Of a DNA stretch of 64,000 nt, positions 23,471 through 33,430 are shown one piece after another. Origin of the DNA: Kangiella shandongensis (lineage in GTDB: Bacteria > Pseudomonadota > Gammaproteobacteria > Enterobacterales > Kangiellaceae); contig NZ_JACNML010000005.1 of assembly GCF_020005365.1 (NCBI RefSeq), positions 62,001-126,000 on the forward strand, given 5' to 3'. Below the pieces are notes generated by a model. That model did no database searches. It saw only the letters and a list, made by a program, of their open reading frames with translations, and had not been told where the DNA came from. Each line of letters starts with the position of its first letter. The stretch's first letter is position 1. The position numbers were made by a program, and so were the translations under genes.

Positions 23471-24053
23471 TATTTTATTTTCTCTTTAACTTAATTTTGT
23501 CATTCCGTACTGTGACCAACGGGAATACCTTTAGGTAATACGGAATCTAGTGACTTTATCCACTGTCATTACGAGAAGTCGTAGACTTAGTGGCAATCTC
23601 GTTCACCTTTTAAGGGCCCTTAATTGAAGAAGGGTTCTTAGTTTGTTTTACCCTTTTCTTTGGCGACCCAAACATCAGGCTAAAGGCTACCCTATGATTT
23701 TAATTCATGCGGCTAATGTTTATGGGGTTATTGATGCTAACTTTAACAATTTAGTTAACTTCCCCTTCACTAGGTTAATGACAAATTCTGACACTTCGCA
23801 CCGAATTCCTATATATTGAGCTGAGTACAATTCAAGTTATAGTAATTTGAATCTTGGATGATTCAAATAGCTAAATTCATACCATGGAAGGGCTGTATTT
23901 AGCGATACGTCAATAACTTGAGTTTTACGAAGGAAGTCATATATGACCTCAATATCGGGTGTCTTTTCTTTTGGTTCATTTTCTTTGGACAAGCAAAGAA
24001 AATGAACAGCTCAATACTCTGTCACTAACCACAAAACACCAACACAAATAATA
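23471..24053. repeat. Palindrome-rich intergenic region between mnmG and rsmG
   Basis: No plausible gene is seen in these 583 bp. Three structured modules stand out. Module A (23502-23546) has outer arms ATTCCGTA / TACGGAAT and an inner hairpin TACCT-tt-AGGTA. Module B (23571-23602) has arms ACGAGA / TCTCGT within a sequence of the GTCATTACGAG...GGCAATCTCG type, a kind of short dispersed element common in bacterial genomes. Module C is the hairpin listed separately. A segment near 23650-23675 (CCCTTTTCTTTGGCGACC) resembles part of module C. Confidence 0.6.
23974..24007. repeat. Perfect 14-bp inverted repeat
   Basis: GTTCATTTTCTTTG and CAAAGAAAATGAAC form a perfect 14-bp stem around the 6-nt loop gacaag. 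No T tract follows directly, so it is not a typical terminator, although it lies 47 bp past the mnmG stop on the leftward strand and could stabilise that 3' end. The form suggests a dispersed palindromic repeat. Confidence 0.8.
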
Positions 24054-25952
24054 CTATGCTGACTTCAAATGTTTCCGCTTCTTTAAATACACCAACAATA
24101 ACGATATCGCCGCTGGGGTCACCCCTGAAATTCGGCTGGCCTGGCCGATGGTTTCAGGTTTTAAGTTTTGCAATTTCTGCGCCACTTCATTCGACAGACC
24201 TTTTACCTGAGTATAGTCAATATCGTCTGGCAGCGCCGTATGTTCATTCTTCAGATTGCGCTCAATCTCGTCTTTTTGGCGGTCAATATAGCCAGAATAT
24301 TTGGTCTGAATCTGCACCTGCTCAGCGACTTTAATATCGTCAACGGCCGGACCGAGCTCTGGCTGCGCCATCAACAATTCATAATTAATATCAGGACGAC
24401 GTAATAATTCCTGCGCTTTATAGGCACGACTCAACGGTTTTTCAATCGACTGATTTAAGCTTTTTGCTGCGTCGCTCTCCGGCGTAATGACCAGTTTAGA
24501 GATTCGTTTTAGTTCGTTATCGATGGCATCGCGCTTTTGATTAAACGCCACCCAACGAGCTTCATCGACCAGGCCAAGCTGGCGGCCACGCTCGGTTAAG
24601 CGTAAGTCGGCGTTATCTTCACGCAGGATCAAGCGGTATTCCGCGCGCGATGTGAACATGCGGTACGGCTCTTGCGTACCGCGGGTGATTAGATCGTCAA
24701 TCAGTACACCAATATAAGCTTCATCTCGGCGTGGCGACCAGCTGTCTTTACCTTGCACCTGTAGCGCCGCATTCATGCCCGCTATCAAACCTTGCGCACC
24801 GGCTTCTTCATAGCCAGTAGTGCCGTTAATCTGACCCGCAAAGTAGAGACCGTCAATAAACTTGGTTTCCAGCGATGCTTTGAGATCGCGCGGATCGAAG
24901 AAGTCGTACTCGATGGCATAACCCGGACGCGTAATATGGGCGTTTTCAAACCCTTTAATTGAACGTACAAAGTCCATTTGCACATCAAAAGGTAAACTGG
25001 TCGAAATGCCATTAGGGTAGAGTTCGTGCGTATTTAACCCTTCAGGCTCAACGAAGATCTGATGACTGTTTTTATCGCTGAAACGCATCACCTTATCTTC
25101 GATCGACGGGCAGTAACGCGGTCCCACTCCTTCGATGTCTCCGGAATACATTGGCGAACGATCCAGTCCACCGCGAATAATATCGTGTGTCTGTTCACTG
25201 GTGTGAGTAATCCAGCACGAGATCTGCTCTGGGTGCTGCGACGCATTGCCCATAAACGAAAAAGTTGGTACCGGTGTATCGCCCGGCTGCTGTTCGAGCT
25301 GAGAAAAGTCTACCGATTTAGCATCAATTCGCGGCGGCGTCCCAGTTTTTAAGCGATCCACGCGAAACGGTAGTTCACGTAACCTATCGGCCAATGCAAT
25401 TGACGGCGGATCACCGGCACGGCCGCCCGAGTGGTTTTCCGTACCGATATGAATTTTACCGCCAAGGAAGGTGCCCACCGTCAATACCACGGCATTGGCG
25501 TAGAAATCCAGACCCATCTGGGTCTTAACACCGATAACCTTCTGAGCTGCACCTTCGTTTTCCACAATCAGGTCCACTACTGCATTCTGGAAAATGCTCA
25601 GATTTTCCTGATTTTCCAGAATCTCGCGAATAGCCGATTTATATAAGGCGCGATCCGCCTGAGCACGTGTCGCACGTACCGCAGGACCCTTGCTCGCATT
25701 CAAGGTACGGAACTGGATGCCCGCACAATCAATCGCCTGCGCCATGGCGCCGCCCAATGCATCGATTTCTTTGACCAGGTGGCCTTTACCGATCCCGCCA
25801 ATAGCCGGGTTACAGGACATCTGACCCAACGTATCAATATTATGCGTCAATAACAGGGTGTTAACGCCGATGCGCGCAGAAGCCAGAGCCGCTTCTGTTC
25901 CTGCATGGCCGCCGCCAATAATAATGACTGAATAATCTTCTGGGTAACGCAT
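24054..25952 (-). CDS. mnmG: tRNA uridine-5-carboxymethylaminomethyl modification enzyme MnmG (GidA)
   Basis: With MnmE this FAD enzyme modifies the wobble uridine of several tRNAs. The FAD-binding motif is [21 protein letters not shown] near the N-terminus; [20 protein letters not shown] with its catalytic cysteine and [17 protein letters not shown] are hallmarks; the C-terminal helical domain binds MnmE. I use ATG at 25952 (632 aa; E. coli 629), where family similarity begins. The frame extends to ATG 25997 ([11 protein letters not shown]), which has AAGGGG 7 nt upstream, so a 15-residue longer form is quite possible. Confidence 0.97.
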   Translation of the reverse strand: MRYPEDYSVIIIGGGHAGTEAALASARIGVNTLLLTHNIDTLGQMSCNPAIGGIGKGHLVKEIDALGGAMAQAIDCAGIQFRTLNASKGPAVRATRAQADRALYKSAIREILENQENLSIFQNAVVDLIVENEGAAQKVIGVKTQMGLDFYANAVVLTVGTFLGGKIHIGTENHSGGRAGDPPSIALADRLRELPFRVDRLKTGTPPRIDAKSVDFSQLEQQPGDTPVPTFSFMGNASQHPEQISCWITHTSEQTHDIIRGGLDRSPMYSGDIEGVGPRYCPSIEDKVMRFSDKNSHQIFVEPEGLNTHELYPNGISTSLPFDVQMDFVRSIKGFENAHITRPGYAIEYDFFDPRDLKASLETKFIDGLYFAGQINGTTGYEEAGAQGLIAGMNAALQVQGKDSWSPRRDEAYIGVLIDDLITRGTQEPYRMFTSRAEYRLILREDNADLRLTERGRQLGLVDEARWVAFNQKRDAIDNELKRISKLVITPESDAAKSLNQSIEKPLSRAYKAQELLRRPDINYELLMAQPELGPAVDDIKVAEQVQIQTKYSGYIDRQKDEIERNLKNEHTALPDDIDYTQVKGLSNEVAQKLQNLKPETIGQASRISGVTPAAISLLLVYLKKRKHLKSA

Positions 25953-26118
25953 AAACTGACTATCTTTCCTGTGTAACTTAAATCGCGACAAAGGCATATT
26001 GTAACCCCTTGTCGATATGGGTGCGAGATCATACTCTGATCTGATTAACTTTTGAACAGATTTTTCACTATCTTTTCGCTGCCGTTGATCCTAAAATCAA
26101 TACCTTAGCAAGGTAATA

Positions 26119-26823
26119 ATGGCATCCATAGCTTTGATACCCTCAGCATCGACTCAAAATCAACAAAATGCTCAGCGGCTTCCTTATTATTTATGGTTGG
26201 CCTTAGCAACGTTATTATGCTTATCCCTAACCACCAATATTCTATTGCTGTTCCTTTCCGACTCTCCTCAACCCAATGGGTTACAGCTGATCGTCGCCAT
26301 CATTGGTGGCATGCTGATCACCTACCCTTTGTTGATGTTACTGACCAAAGACTTCTTTTATCAACAGTTTACACCTGCTCTCCGGACCAGCTTTTCATGG
26401 TCGATATGCTCCGTTGGCATCGGTGTCATGCTTGCCTTACTGATCCACTGGTTCAGTCGGCAAATTCCCGGGCCACTGGATCCAACCAATACCTTTGACC
26501 TCATTAAACAACACAGCTTCTTAGCTGAACTTTTACTCATTATAGTGGTTAGCATTTTTGCACCGTTTTTTGAAGAATACCTGTTTCGTGGTCTGATTCT
26601 CGGCTCTCTTGCCGCAAGATTTGCTACATTTAATGCAATCTTTACCTCGGCAGTTGTATTTATGGGCTTTCACCTAATAGAATACTACGACTATTGGGTA
26701 GGGCTATTAGCAGTGTTTTGCCTCGGAATACTGCTCGGATGGCTCAAACAGATGAGCCGATCCATGTTAGCGCCAATATTGTGTCATGCCAGCTATAACT
26801 TCTGTATTATTCTGTTGGCATAA
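26119..26823 (+). CDS. CPBP family intramembrane metalloprotease
   Basis: The 234-residue protein has about six to seven membrane helices and the three CPBP (CAAX protease and bacteriocin-processing) motifs: EEYLFRG (Glu152, Glu153, Arg157), FMGFH (Phe181, His185) and HASYN (His223, Asn227). These would bind the metal and cut substrates within the membrane. The substrate is unknown. It is the first of three rightward genes between mnmG and mnmE, 47 bp before the next. There is AAGGTAATA just before the ATG. Confidence 0.88.
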   Translation: MASIALIPSASTQNQQNAQRLPYYLWLALATLLCLSLTTNILLLFLSDSPQPNGLQLIVAIIGGMLITYPLLMLLTKDFFYQQFTPALRTSFSWSICSVGIGVMLALLIHWFSRQIPGPLDPTNTFDLIKQHSFLAELLLIIVVSIFAPFFEEYLFRGLILGSLAARFATFNAIFTSAVVFMGFHLIEYYDYWVGLLAVFCLGILLGWLKQMSRSMLAPILCHASYNFCIILLA

Positions 26824-26876
26824 CCGACTAACTCAGCTTATAGACTATTACGCAAACAATAACGAAGGAGATGCTG

Positions 26877-28199
26877 GTGAAGTTTTTTACTCGACTACTG
26901 ATCATAGTTTTAATTTTAGCAGGACTGGCCTACGGCTATATCTGGTATAAAAACAAACAAATGATCGATGACATCTTTTCCATGGTGAAGATGCAGGCAC
27001 CGGCCAGTTACGACAATACCTACGTCAGCTTTGATGGCAAGTCGGTTACTACCGGTATCGAAATAACCATTCCAGGGACATCGCAAAAAGCTACCATTGA
27101 AGAGTTACGTTTTGGTACTGACAGCTTACTTCAGTCTTTTAAGCTGGTTCGCTCCATAGAGTCCGGACGAATTCTGGAGTCATCGCAGAGTATGAATATG
27201 AGCGCCGAAGTGAAGCAGCTTCAGTTCCCTCTGACAACGGCAATGGATACCGACTCCGGCTATGCCTCCCAACCCGATCTGATGACACAAATACAGCTGG
27301 CAGGGTGTAATCACAAGGATTCCATAGAGGTTGGAGACTTAATGGACATGGGTTATCAACAGGTTACGCTCGATTTCAGCACGGCACTAACGACTGACGA
27401 ACATATTAATCAGGCCAACCTTAATCTTTACGTCAACGCCGGTGCTTATGGTAGTCTCAACGTTGACTTCCTGCTCGACCAATTTGATCCTAACGCACCA
27501 ATCCCTAATCCGAAGTTAAAGTCGATCAAAGCGGAAATGCTTAACTCTGAGTTTAGCAAGCGCCTGACCAAATACTGTGCCGAGCAGGAAGGCCTGGAAC
27601 TGGCTCAATACTATCCGCGCCATATGGATTACCTGCGTCACGTGTTGTACAACAACAACCTTCATTTCAGCGAAGACTTCTACAACACCTATAACGACTA
27701 TATTCAAAAGCCACGGAGCGTCAGAATCGAAAGCTTCCCATCCGATGCCATTAATTCCATGGAGTTAATGAGCATGTCACCACAGCGTATGGTCAGCTCA
27801 TTGAACATGCAAGTTTTCCTTAATGATCACCGCATTCAACCCTTGTTTGGTAACCCACCGCTACCATCGGAACTGCCGGAACTGGATGAAGTGGTTGAAC
27901 TGGAAGACGATAACTTAACTCGCGTTCAGGGCTTAACCTTACAGCCAACCTCACTAGACAAACTTGGCTCTTACATTGGTTATGAGGCACGCTTCGATTA
28001 TCGCGGCAAAAGCTTCAAGGGCAAAGTCAGTTCCGTATCCGGCTCGACCGTTCGCGTTAATACCATTATCTCTTCGGGTAATTACCTGGAAATGCCGTTT
28101 CGAATCAATGAAATCAAAAACTTGAAAGTTCGACGCGAAGTAACCCCCGTCGCGGTAAAACGAGAAGAAGTGGAGCAAGAAGAACAACCGCCTGAATAA
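26877..28199 (+). CDS. Hypothetical membrane-anchored protein
   Basis: I do not recognise this protein. It has one N-terminal membrane helix (FFTRLLIIVLILAGLAYGYIWY) and a large probable periplasmic part of about 400 residues, mixed alpha/beta, with a Pro- and Glu-rich C-terminal tail (EEVEQEEQPPE). Two cysteines lie in the outer part (in LAGCNHKD and KYCAEQ) and might pair. The start is taken as GTG at 26877, since GAAGGAG ends 6 nt before it; an ATG at 26871 touches that site with no spacer. A terminator follows. Its link to the CPBP protease is positional only. Confidence 0.75.
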   Translation: MKFFTRLLIIVLILAGLAYGYIWYKNKQMIDDIFSMVKMQAPASYDNTYVSFDGKSVTTGIEITIPGTSQKATIEELRFGTDSLLQSFKLVRSIESGRILESSQSMNMSAEVKQLQFPLTTAMDTDSGYASQPDLMTQIQLAGCNHKDSIEVGDLMDMGYQQVTLDFSTALTTDEHINQANLNLYVNAGAYGSLNVDFLLDQFDPNAPIPNPKLKSIKAEMLNSEFSKRLTKYCAEQEGLELAQYYPRHMDYLRHVLYNNNLHFSEDFYNTYNDYIQKPRSVRIESFPSDAINSMELMSMSPQRMVSSLNMQVFLNDHRIQPLFGNPPLPSELPELDEVVELEDDNLTRVQGLTLQPTSLDKLGSYIGYEARFDYRGKSFKGKVSSVSGSTVRVNTIISSGNYLEMPFRINEIKNLKVRREVTPVAVKREEVEQEEQPPE

Positions 28200-28226
28200 T
28201 ATCTCCCTCTGTCCGTCAGGTTCCCG

Positions 28227-28257
28227 GCTTGTAGCCCTTGGGCTACAAGCTTTTTTT
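28227..28257 (+). terminator. Rho-independent terminator
   Basis: Arms GCTTGTAGCC and GGCTACAAGC close a short loop and are followed by TTTTTTT. It ends the CPBP/hypothetical transcript 28 bp past the stop. Confidence 0.92.
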
Positions 28258-28348
28258 GTAATTTTGTTTAATACATCGCTCTGCAAGTTGCCTTAAATTT
28301 AAGCGATAAGGTACTCTAAGATACGATATCCAGTGTAGAGGCTCCCCA

Positions 28349-29203
28349 ATGAAATGGAAAAACCGCAGACGAAGCAGTAATGTCGATGATCGCCGCGCCC
28401 AGCGCATGAAATCCGGCGCTAAATTCAGTATCGGCGGCATTATCATGGCGCTAATCGCCATTTTTGTGTTTAAACAGGATCCGATGCAGGTGGTAACCGG
28501 CATGGTTGGCGGTCAATCATCGAGCACCATAACCGAACAGACCAACTATGAGCCGTCGGCCGAAGAACAGGAAGTGTACGATTTTGTCAGTGTGGTTCTG
28601 GCCGACACCGAAGACACCTGGGCCAATTTTTTCAAGCAGTCCAACCAGCGCTATCCACAACCGACCTTGGTGGTTTACCGCGATATGACACCGACCGCCT
28701 GCGGCACCGGCCAGGCCGCATCCGGGCCGTTTTACTGCCCGGCGGATCAAAAAATTTATCTGGACTTAAGTTTTCTCGGCGAACTCAAGCGCATGGGCGC
28801 CAGCGGTGACTTTGCCGTGGCTTACGTTCTGGCGCACGAAGTAGGGCACCATATTCAGACCATTTACGGCATTTCCGACAAGGTTCGCAGCGCCCAGCGC
28901 CAGACCAACAAAGCCGGCCAAAACGCGCTGCAAGTCAAAATGGAACTACAGGCTGATTGTCTGGCCGGTGTCTGGACTAATAGAACCCAGCAAAGAACGC
29001 AATTTCTTGAAACCGGAGATTTAGAAGAAGCACTTTCTGCGGCGGAAGCCGTCGGCGACGACACCATAATGAAACGCGCCGGTATGCCACCACGTCGCGA
29101 AGCCTTTACCCACGGCTCCGCCCAGGAACGTATGTACTGGTTTAATCAAGGCGCCAATAGCGGTAACGCTAACGCCTGCAATACGTTTCAGGGAACAATC
29201 TAG
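28349..29203 (+). CDS. YpfJ family neutral zinc metallopeptidase-like protein
   Basis: A 284-residue protein with a charged N-terminus, one membrane helix (about residues 27-42) and a C-terminal zincin-like domain. The HEVGHH motif (His163, Glu164, His167) and the downstream MELQADC (Glu199) fit the PF04228 neutral zinc metallopeptidase family, of which E. coli YpfJ is a member. PTACGTGQAASGPFYCPAD, with a cysteine pair, is another family signature. No substrate is known for this family. It has its own upstream region after the terminator. Confidence 0.92.
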   Translation: MKWKNRRRSSNVDDRRAQRMKSGAKFSIGGIIMALIAIFVFKQDPMQVVTGMVGGQSSSTITEQTNYEPSAEEQEVYDFVSVVLADTEDTWANFFKQSNQRYPQPTLVVYRDMTPTACGTGQAASGPFYCPADQKIYLDLSFLGELKRMGASGDFAVAYVLAHEVGHHIQTIYGISDKVRSAQRQTNKAGQNALQVKMELQADCLAGVWTNRTQQRTQFLETGDLEEALSAAEAVGDDTIMKRAGMPPRREAFTHGSAQERMYWFNQGANSGNANACNTFQGTI

Positions 29204-29236
29204 CTGCAAAGAGAAGTTAAACAGGTCCCTCAAGCA

Positions 29237-29536
29237 TTAAGCAGGCTGCAGTGTGAATAATGCCGATGGTCTGAAAAAAGTCGACAACATAGCGAGCAGA
29301 AAAAACTGCGTTTCGATTTCTAGTTTCACCGATTGCTGCTCAATGATTGTGATTTGACAGGCTTTGCTTTTACACCAGTCCATCGATACTTTTACCTGAT
29401 GCTCGCCCGGCGGCAGTTCAAACGATTGCTCTTTGCCAATCGCTAATTTACCGACACACTCATCATTAATCCACAGTTTGATTTTTCTGGCAGCACCAAA
29501 GTAGGCAGGTTTTCTTTTGATAAAAAGTTTTGACAT
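29237..29536 (-). CDS. Hypothetical 99-residue protein
   Basis: I do not recognise a function. Residues 1-70 are beta-rich (KIKLWINDECVGKLAIG, FELPPGEHQVKVSMDW), resembling a small PEGA-like sandwich with Cys in DWCKSKAC; residues 72-99 are hydrophobic and could be a membrane segment (FFLLAMLSTFF). ATG at 29536 has GAGGG 6 nt upstream, which is why I prefer it to 29569. It converges on the ypfJ-like gene. Confidence 0.7.
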   Translation of the reverse strand: MSKLFIKRKPAYFGAARKIKLWINDECVGKLAIGKEQSFELPPGEHQVKVSMDWCKSKACQITIIEQQSVKLEIETQFFLLAMLSTFFRPSALFTLQPA

Positions 29537-29626
29537 GATTCCCTCTTTCTTTGTGATTTCCGTGTCCATCGTTCAAGCATTGTAATACTAACAATGCTCA
29601 GACGGGCTATGCAATTCGACTATTAA

Positions 29627-30994
29627 TTATTTCCCGATACAAAAACTAGAGAAAATTCGCCCTAACAAGTCATCGGCGGTAAATTCGCCGGTAATTTCCG
29701 CCAGGGCGTTTTGTGCCTGGCGCAGTTCGTCGGCGAGGAGTTCGCCGGCATTAAAATCGACCAGCTGTTCTTTTCCGAGGTAGCAGAAGGAGAGGGCGCG
29801 CTCGATGGCATCGAGGTGACGGCGGCGGGCGAGGAAGGCGCCTTCGGTATTTTGCTGGTAACCGACGATCTGCTTGAGTTCACTTTTTAATTCACTAATG
29901 CCGGAACCATCTTTGGCGCTGATGGCAATGGTTTTGTAATTGGAATCCAAGGATTTATTGTTCAGCTTTGATAAATCAATTTTATTGGCGACGATCAGTA
30001 GTTTTTCTTTAAACTGCTCAAAGCGTTCAAAGGCCGGATCGATGGCGTGGGGCGTAAACTCGGTGGTTTCGTTGGAGTCGGCGACCAGAATAATTTGATC
30101 GGCCTGTTCGATTTCGTTCCAGGCGCGTTCAATACCAATTTTTTCGACCTGATCTTCTGATTCACGCAAACCGGCCGTATCAATAATATGCACCGGCAGG
30201 CCGTCGATGTGAATATGCTCTCGCAGCACGTCACGCGTGGTGCCCGGAATATCGGTGACGATAGCGGAATCTTTGCCCGCCAGGGCATTGAGCAGACTGG
30301 ATTTTCCAGCGTTCGGTTTACCGGCAATCACTACGGTCATGCCTTCGCGCAGGATCGAACCTTGCTGCGCCTGACCTTGTAGTTCCTGGATATTGTTAAT
30401 GATGGTCTCTAAATCGCCAAGCACTTTGCCGTCGGATAAAAAATCGATTTCTTCTTCAGGGAAATCGATGGCCGCTTCGACATAAATTCGCAGGTGGATC
30501 AGCGCTTCGACCAGTTCATGAACTTTACCGGAAAACTCACCCTGTAACGATCGAACCGCGGAGCGCGCGGCATGTTCGGAAGTCGACTCGATTAAGTCGG
30601 CAATGGCCTCGGCCTGAGCCAAGTCGAGCTTGTCGTTAAGGAAGGCGCGCTCGGAAAATTCGCCGGGCTTAGCCAGACGCACGCCAAGGTTTAAAATTTC
30701 CTTGAGCAACAGATCGAGGATAACCGGCCCGCCATGGCCCTGCAATTCTAAAACATCTTCGCCGGTAAAGGAGTTGGGCGCTTTAAACAAAAGGGCTATG
30801 CCTTCGTCTAAAACGGTACCGTTTCTATCATAAAAGGGGAGATAGCTCGCTTCGCGAACCTTGGGGATTTTTTTAAGGATTTTTTCGGCAACGGTTTCTG
30901 CCAGCTTTCCGGAAACCCTGATAATGCCAACGCCCCCACGACCGGGAGGCGTTGCAATCGCTGCGATAGTGTCTTGCGTATTATTGGCTGACAC
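29627..30994 (-). CDS. mnmE: tRNA modification GTPase MnmE (TrmE)
   Basis: MnmE is the GTPase partner of MnmG in wobble uridine modification. The N-terminal formyl-THF binding domain ([21 protein letters not shown]), the G domain (P-loop [42 protein letters not shown]) inserted in the helical domain, and the C-terminal FCIGK with its conserved cysteine are all present. Length 455 aa (E. coli 454). It lies 20 bp after yidC. Confidence 0.99.
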   Translation of the reverse strand: MSANNTQDTIAAIATPPGRGGVGIIRVSGKLAETVAEKILKKIPKVREASYLPFYDRNGTVLDEGIALLFKAPNSFTGEDVLELQGHGGPVILDLLLKEILNLGVRLAKPGEFSERAFLNDKLDLAQAEAIADLIESTSEHAARSAVRSLQGEFSGKVHELVEALIHLRIYVEAAIDFPEEEIDFLSDGKVLGDLETIINNIQELQGQAQQGSILREGMTVVIAGKPNAGKSSLLNALAGKDSAIVTDIPGTTRDVLREHIHIDGLPVHIIDTAGLRESEDQVEKIGIERAWNEIEQADQIILVADSNETTEFTPHAIDPAFERFEQFKEKLLIVANKIDLSKLNNKSLDSNYKTIAISAKDGSGISELKSELKQIVGYQQNTEGAFLARRRHLDAIERALSFCYLGKEQLVDFNAGELLADELRQAQNALAEITGEFTADDLLGRIFSSFCIGK

Positions 30995-31014
30995 AATGAT
31001 TCCTTTTACCGCTG

Positions 31015-32643
31015 CTATTTGTTCTTAACCGCTTTTTTACCGCTGGCGTCCTGGCGCTCGATCTTCTTGGTAATGTACTGCTGCTGTGCCACGGAAATCA
31101 AGTTGTTACACAACCAGTACAGGACCAGACCGGCAGGGAAGAACAGCATGAACACGGTGAATAGTACCGGCAGGTAACTCATGATTTTCTGCTGCATCTG
31201 ATCCATGGTCGGTGACTTTGGCTGTAGACGCTGCATCAACCACATGCTGCCACCCATTAATAATGGAAGCACAAAGTAGGGATCGGCTACCGATAAATCC
31301 TGAATCCAGCCGAAAAATGGTGCGTGACGCAACTCAACCGCTTCAAACAATACATAATACAAAGCGATAAAGATCGGGAACTGCAGTAACATCGGTAAAC
31401 AACCACCGAACGGATTAGCCCCTTCTTCCTTGTACATCTTCATCATTTCCTGCTGCATGCGCTGCTTATCGTCGCCATAACGCTCTTTCAGGCGTTGCAT
31501 TTTGGGTTGTAATTTACGCATGTTGGCCATCGAGCGATACTGTGCCGCCGATAGTGGGTATAGCAAAGTTTTGATCACGATGGTGACGAGAATAATCGCC
31601 AAGCCCCAGTTGCCGAGGAAGCTGTAGAAGAACTGCATCATTTTGTACAGCGGTAAACCAATCCACCACACCCAGCTTAAGTCCAATGACTTATCAAGGC
31701 CTGGGGCGGCTGCTTCCAACTGCTCCAGATCTTTAGCGCCCACATAAAGGCTGGCTGATACCGTCTTGCTTTGGTTGGCAGGTACTGAAACAGTCGGCTG
31801 TACAAAACGGATAGTAGTATCTTTATTTTGCTTGACTGAGCTGGTGATGCTTACCTGTTGATCCTGCTGCGGGATCCAGGCAGAAACAAAGTAGTGTTGC
31901 AAGAAACCGATCCAGCCACCTTGGCGCGAAGTGTCGATCGGCTCTTCGGCCAGATCTTCAAAGTCAATCTTTTCGTACTGTTGCTCTTCTGGGGAGTAAG
32001 CGACGCCCATAAACGGCTTCATGCCGAAAGACGATTTTTCTTCGAGACCAGTTGGTTTTTGATCACGCGTTAACTCGGCAACAAAATTATAGGTGCGATC
32101 GTTCGACGACTGGTTGTCAATGGTGTAATCCATTGCTACCAGGTATTGTCCGCGCTTGAATGTATAAGTTTTAGTAAAAGTTACACCTTCTGCATTCTGC
32201 CAGGTGAGTGGCACCACTAGTTCATCCTGATCTTCGGCTAAGTGGTATGAAGCCTGCTCTGTCTGGTAATCGGCACGAGGTAACTGGTTATCTGGAGCAC
32301 CTTGACCTAATAGCGCACTTTTGGCCTGGTACAAACGATCACGGTAATCGAATAAAACCACCTTGCTATCAGTATTGTCTAACTCAACGTTATAGTTTTT
32401 CAGCTCAGCATAGATGATATCGCCGCCGTTTGGCTTGATCTTAAACTTGACCAGATCAGTTTCGACGTTAATCAGGTTATCGTTTGAAATTTTTCCATCA
32501 TCAGTAGCTACCGCAACATCTTTCTGCTCTGCTACTGCAGCCTGCTGAGCAGGCTTTGGGCCATAATCTTTTTGCCAAGCCTGGTATAATAGAAATGTAC
32601 ATACCGCTAGGCCCAGAATAAAAAATCCGCGCATTGATTCCAT
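31015..32643 (-). CDS. yidC: Membrane protein insertase YidC
   Basis: YidC inserts proteins such as Fo subunit c into the inner membrane, alone or with SecYEG. Structure: N-terminal helix ([18 protein letters not shown]), a large periplasmic P1 domain (about 30-330), then the conserved five-helix core with [17 protein letters not shown]-type segment, [18 protein letters not shown] in the cytoplasmic hairpin and [20 protein letters not shown]. The tail is basic ([17 protein letters not shown]). Length 542 aa (E. coli 548). Adjacent to yidD (3 bp). Confidence 0.99.
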   Translation of the reverse strand: MESMRGFFILGLAVCTFLLYQAWQKDYGPKPAQQAAVAEQKDVAVATDDGKISNDNLINVETDLVKFKIKPNGGDIIYAELKNYNVELDNTDSKVVLFDYRDRLYQAKSALLGQGAPDNQLPRADYQTEQASYHLAEDQDELVVPLTWQNAEGVTFTKTYTFKRGQYLVAMDYTIDNQSSNDRTYNFVAELTRDQKPTGLEEKSSFGMKPFMGVAYSPEEQQYEKIDFEDLAEEPIDTSRQGGWIGFLQHYFVSAWIPQQDQQVSITSSVKQNKDTTIRFVQPTVSVPANQSKTVSASLYVGAKDLEQLEAAAPGLDKSLDLSWVWWIGLPLYKMMQFFYSFLGNWGLAIILVTIVIKTLLYPLSAAQYRSMANMRKLQPKMQRLKERYGDDKQRMQQEMMKMYKEEGANPFGGCLPMLLQFPIFIALYYVLFEAVELRHAPFFGWIQDLSVADPYFVLPLLMGGSMWLMQRLQPKSPTMDQMQQKIMSYLPVLFTVFMLFFPAGLVLYWLCNNLISVAQQQYITKKIERQDASGKKAVKNK

Positions 32644-32646
32644 AAT

Positions 32647-32895
32647 TTACTCTTTTACAGTTTCTGTCTGTTGAATCGTATTCTTTGGTGGTACCGGATC
32701 GTGCCCACCTTCGCAGCCTGGATGACAACGTGCAATACGTTTAACTGTCAACCATGATCCTCTGATGGCACCATGCTGTTGCAATGCTTCGATGGAATAC
32801 TGAGAACAAGTCGGTGCAAAACGGCACTGATTCCCCATCACGGGACTCAGTACGATTTGATAAAGCCGGACTAATTTAATCAGCAACCACTGCAT
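32647..32895 (-). CDS. yidD: Membrane protein insertion efficiency factor YidD
   Basis: YidD is a small membrane-associated protein that improves insertion by YidC. The signature [26 protein letters not shown] with three cysteines, and [17 protein letters not shown], identify it. ATG at 32895 gives 82 residues (E. coli 85); the longer frame starts with a TTG at 32916 inside rnpA. Its first 16 bases overlap the rnpA end, suggesting translational coupling. Confidence 0.96.
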   Translation of the reverse strand: MQWLLIKLVRLYQIVLSPVMGNQCRFAPTCSQYSIEALQQHGAIRGSWLTVKRIARCHPGCEGGHDPVPPKNTIQQTETVKE

Positions 32896-33266
32896 TTTTT
32901 CTTCGCTCGCGACCAAAGTCGATTGAGGTGCTCGAATAATACCGCATTCGACATATCACTACTACCGCGACGCGCTAATAAAACCATGTCGTAGTGTGGC
33001 AGGTTATGTTGCATCAACCGGAAAGACTGTCGACAAATCCGTTTCAGTCGGTTTCGTTCAACGGCGTATTTCACATGCTTTTTAGCAACGATTAGCCCAA
33101 TACGAGGATGATTTAATGAATTTGGCGTAACGAGGAGAGTGAAAGGAGGGCAAACCAACTTGAGCGGCTTACTAAAGACATTTTTATAATCCTCAGCTGT
33201 GAGCAAACGACTATCACGCGGAAAGCTTAGTGAATCGCTTTCACGTTCAGTCGATGTATTGCTCAC
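32880..33266 (-). CDS. rnpA: Ribonuclease P protein component
   Basis: RnpA helps the RNase P RNA process tRNA 5' ends. The RNR motif is [16 protein letters not shown] and the segment [15 protein letters not shown] is typical. The protein has 128 residues (E. coli 119) and a basic charge. It lies between rpmH (29 bp) and yidD (overlap of 16 bp). Confidence 0.98.
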   Translation of the reverse strand: MSNTSTERESDSLSFPRDSRLLTAEDYKNVFSKPLKLVCPPFTLLVTPNSLNHPRIGLIVAKKHVKYAVERNRLKRICRQSFRLMQHNLPHYDMVLLARRGSSDMSNAVLFEHLNRLWSRAKKKCSGC

Positions 33267-33295
33267 ATCAAGGAATTCAAATCGGTACGGTACTA

Positions 33296-33430
33296 TTAAG
33301 CGCTTAGACGCTTACGACCTTTAGCGCGACGATTAGCTAAAATCTTACGACCGTTTTTAGTTGCCATACGCGCACGGAAACCGTGAACACGCTTACGCTT
33401 AATGACGCTTGGTTGAAATGTTCTTTTCAT
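33296..33430 (-). CDS. rpmH: 50S ribosomal protein L34
   Basis: The 44-residue basic protein [20 protein letters not shown]... is a clear L34. The open frame extends 141 nt further upstream, but the family start is the ATG at 33430. It is the first gene of the leftward rpmH-rnpA-yidD-yidC-mnmE run beside the origin. Confidence 0.99.
   Translation of the reverse strand: MKRTFQPSVIKRKRVHGFRARMATKNGRKILANRRAKGRKRLSA

Noticed and set aside
23471-24053. Degraded gene or insertion sequence remnant in the mnmG-rsmG gap
   Set aside because: No frame resembles a transposase and no long terminal inverted repeats frame the region; short palindromic elements explain it better.
29576-29598. Inverted repeat AGCATTG-N9-CAATGCT after mnmE
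   Set aside because: Short stem with a 9-nt loop and no T run in either direction; not called as a terminator.
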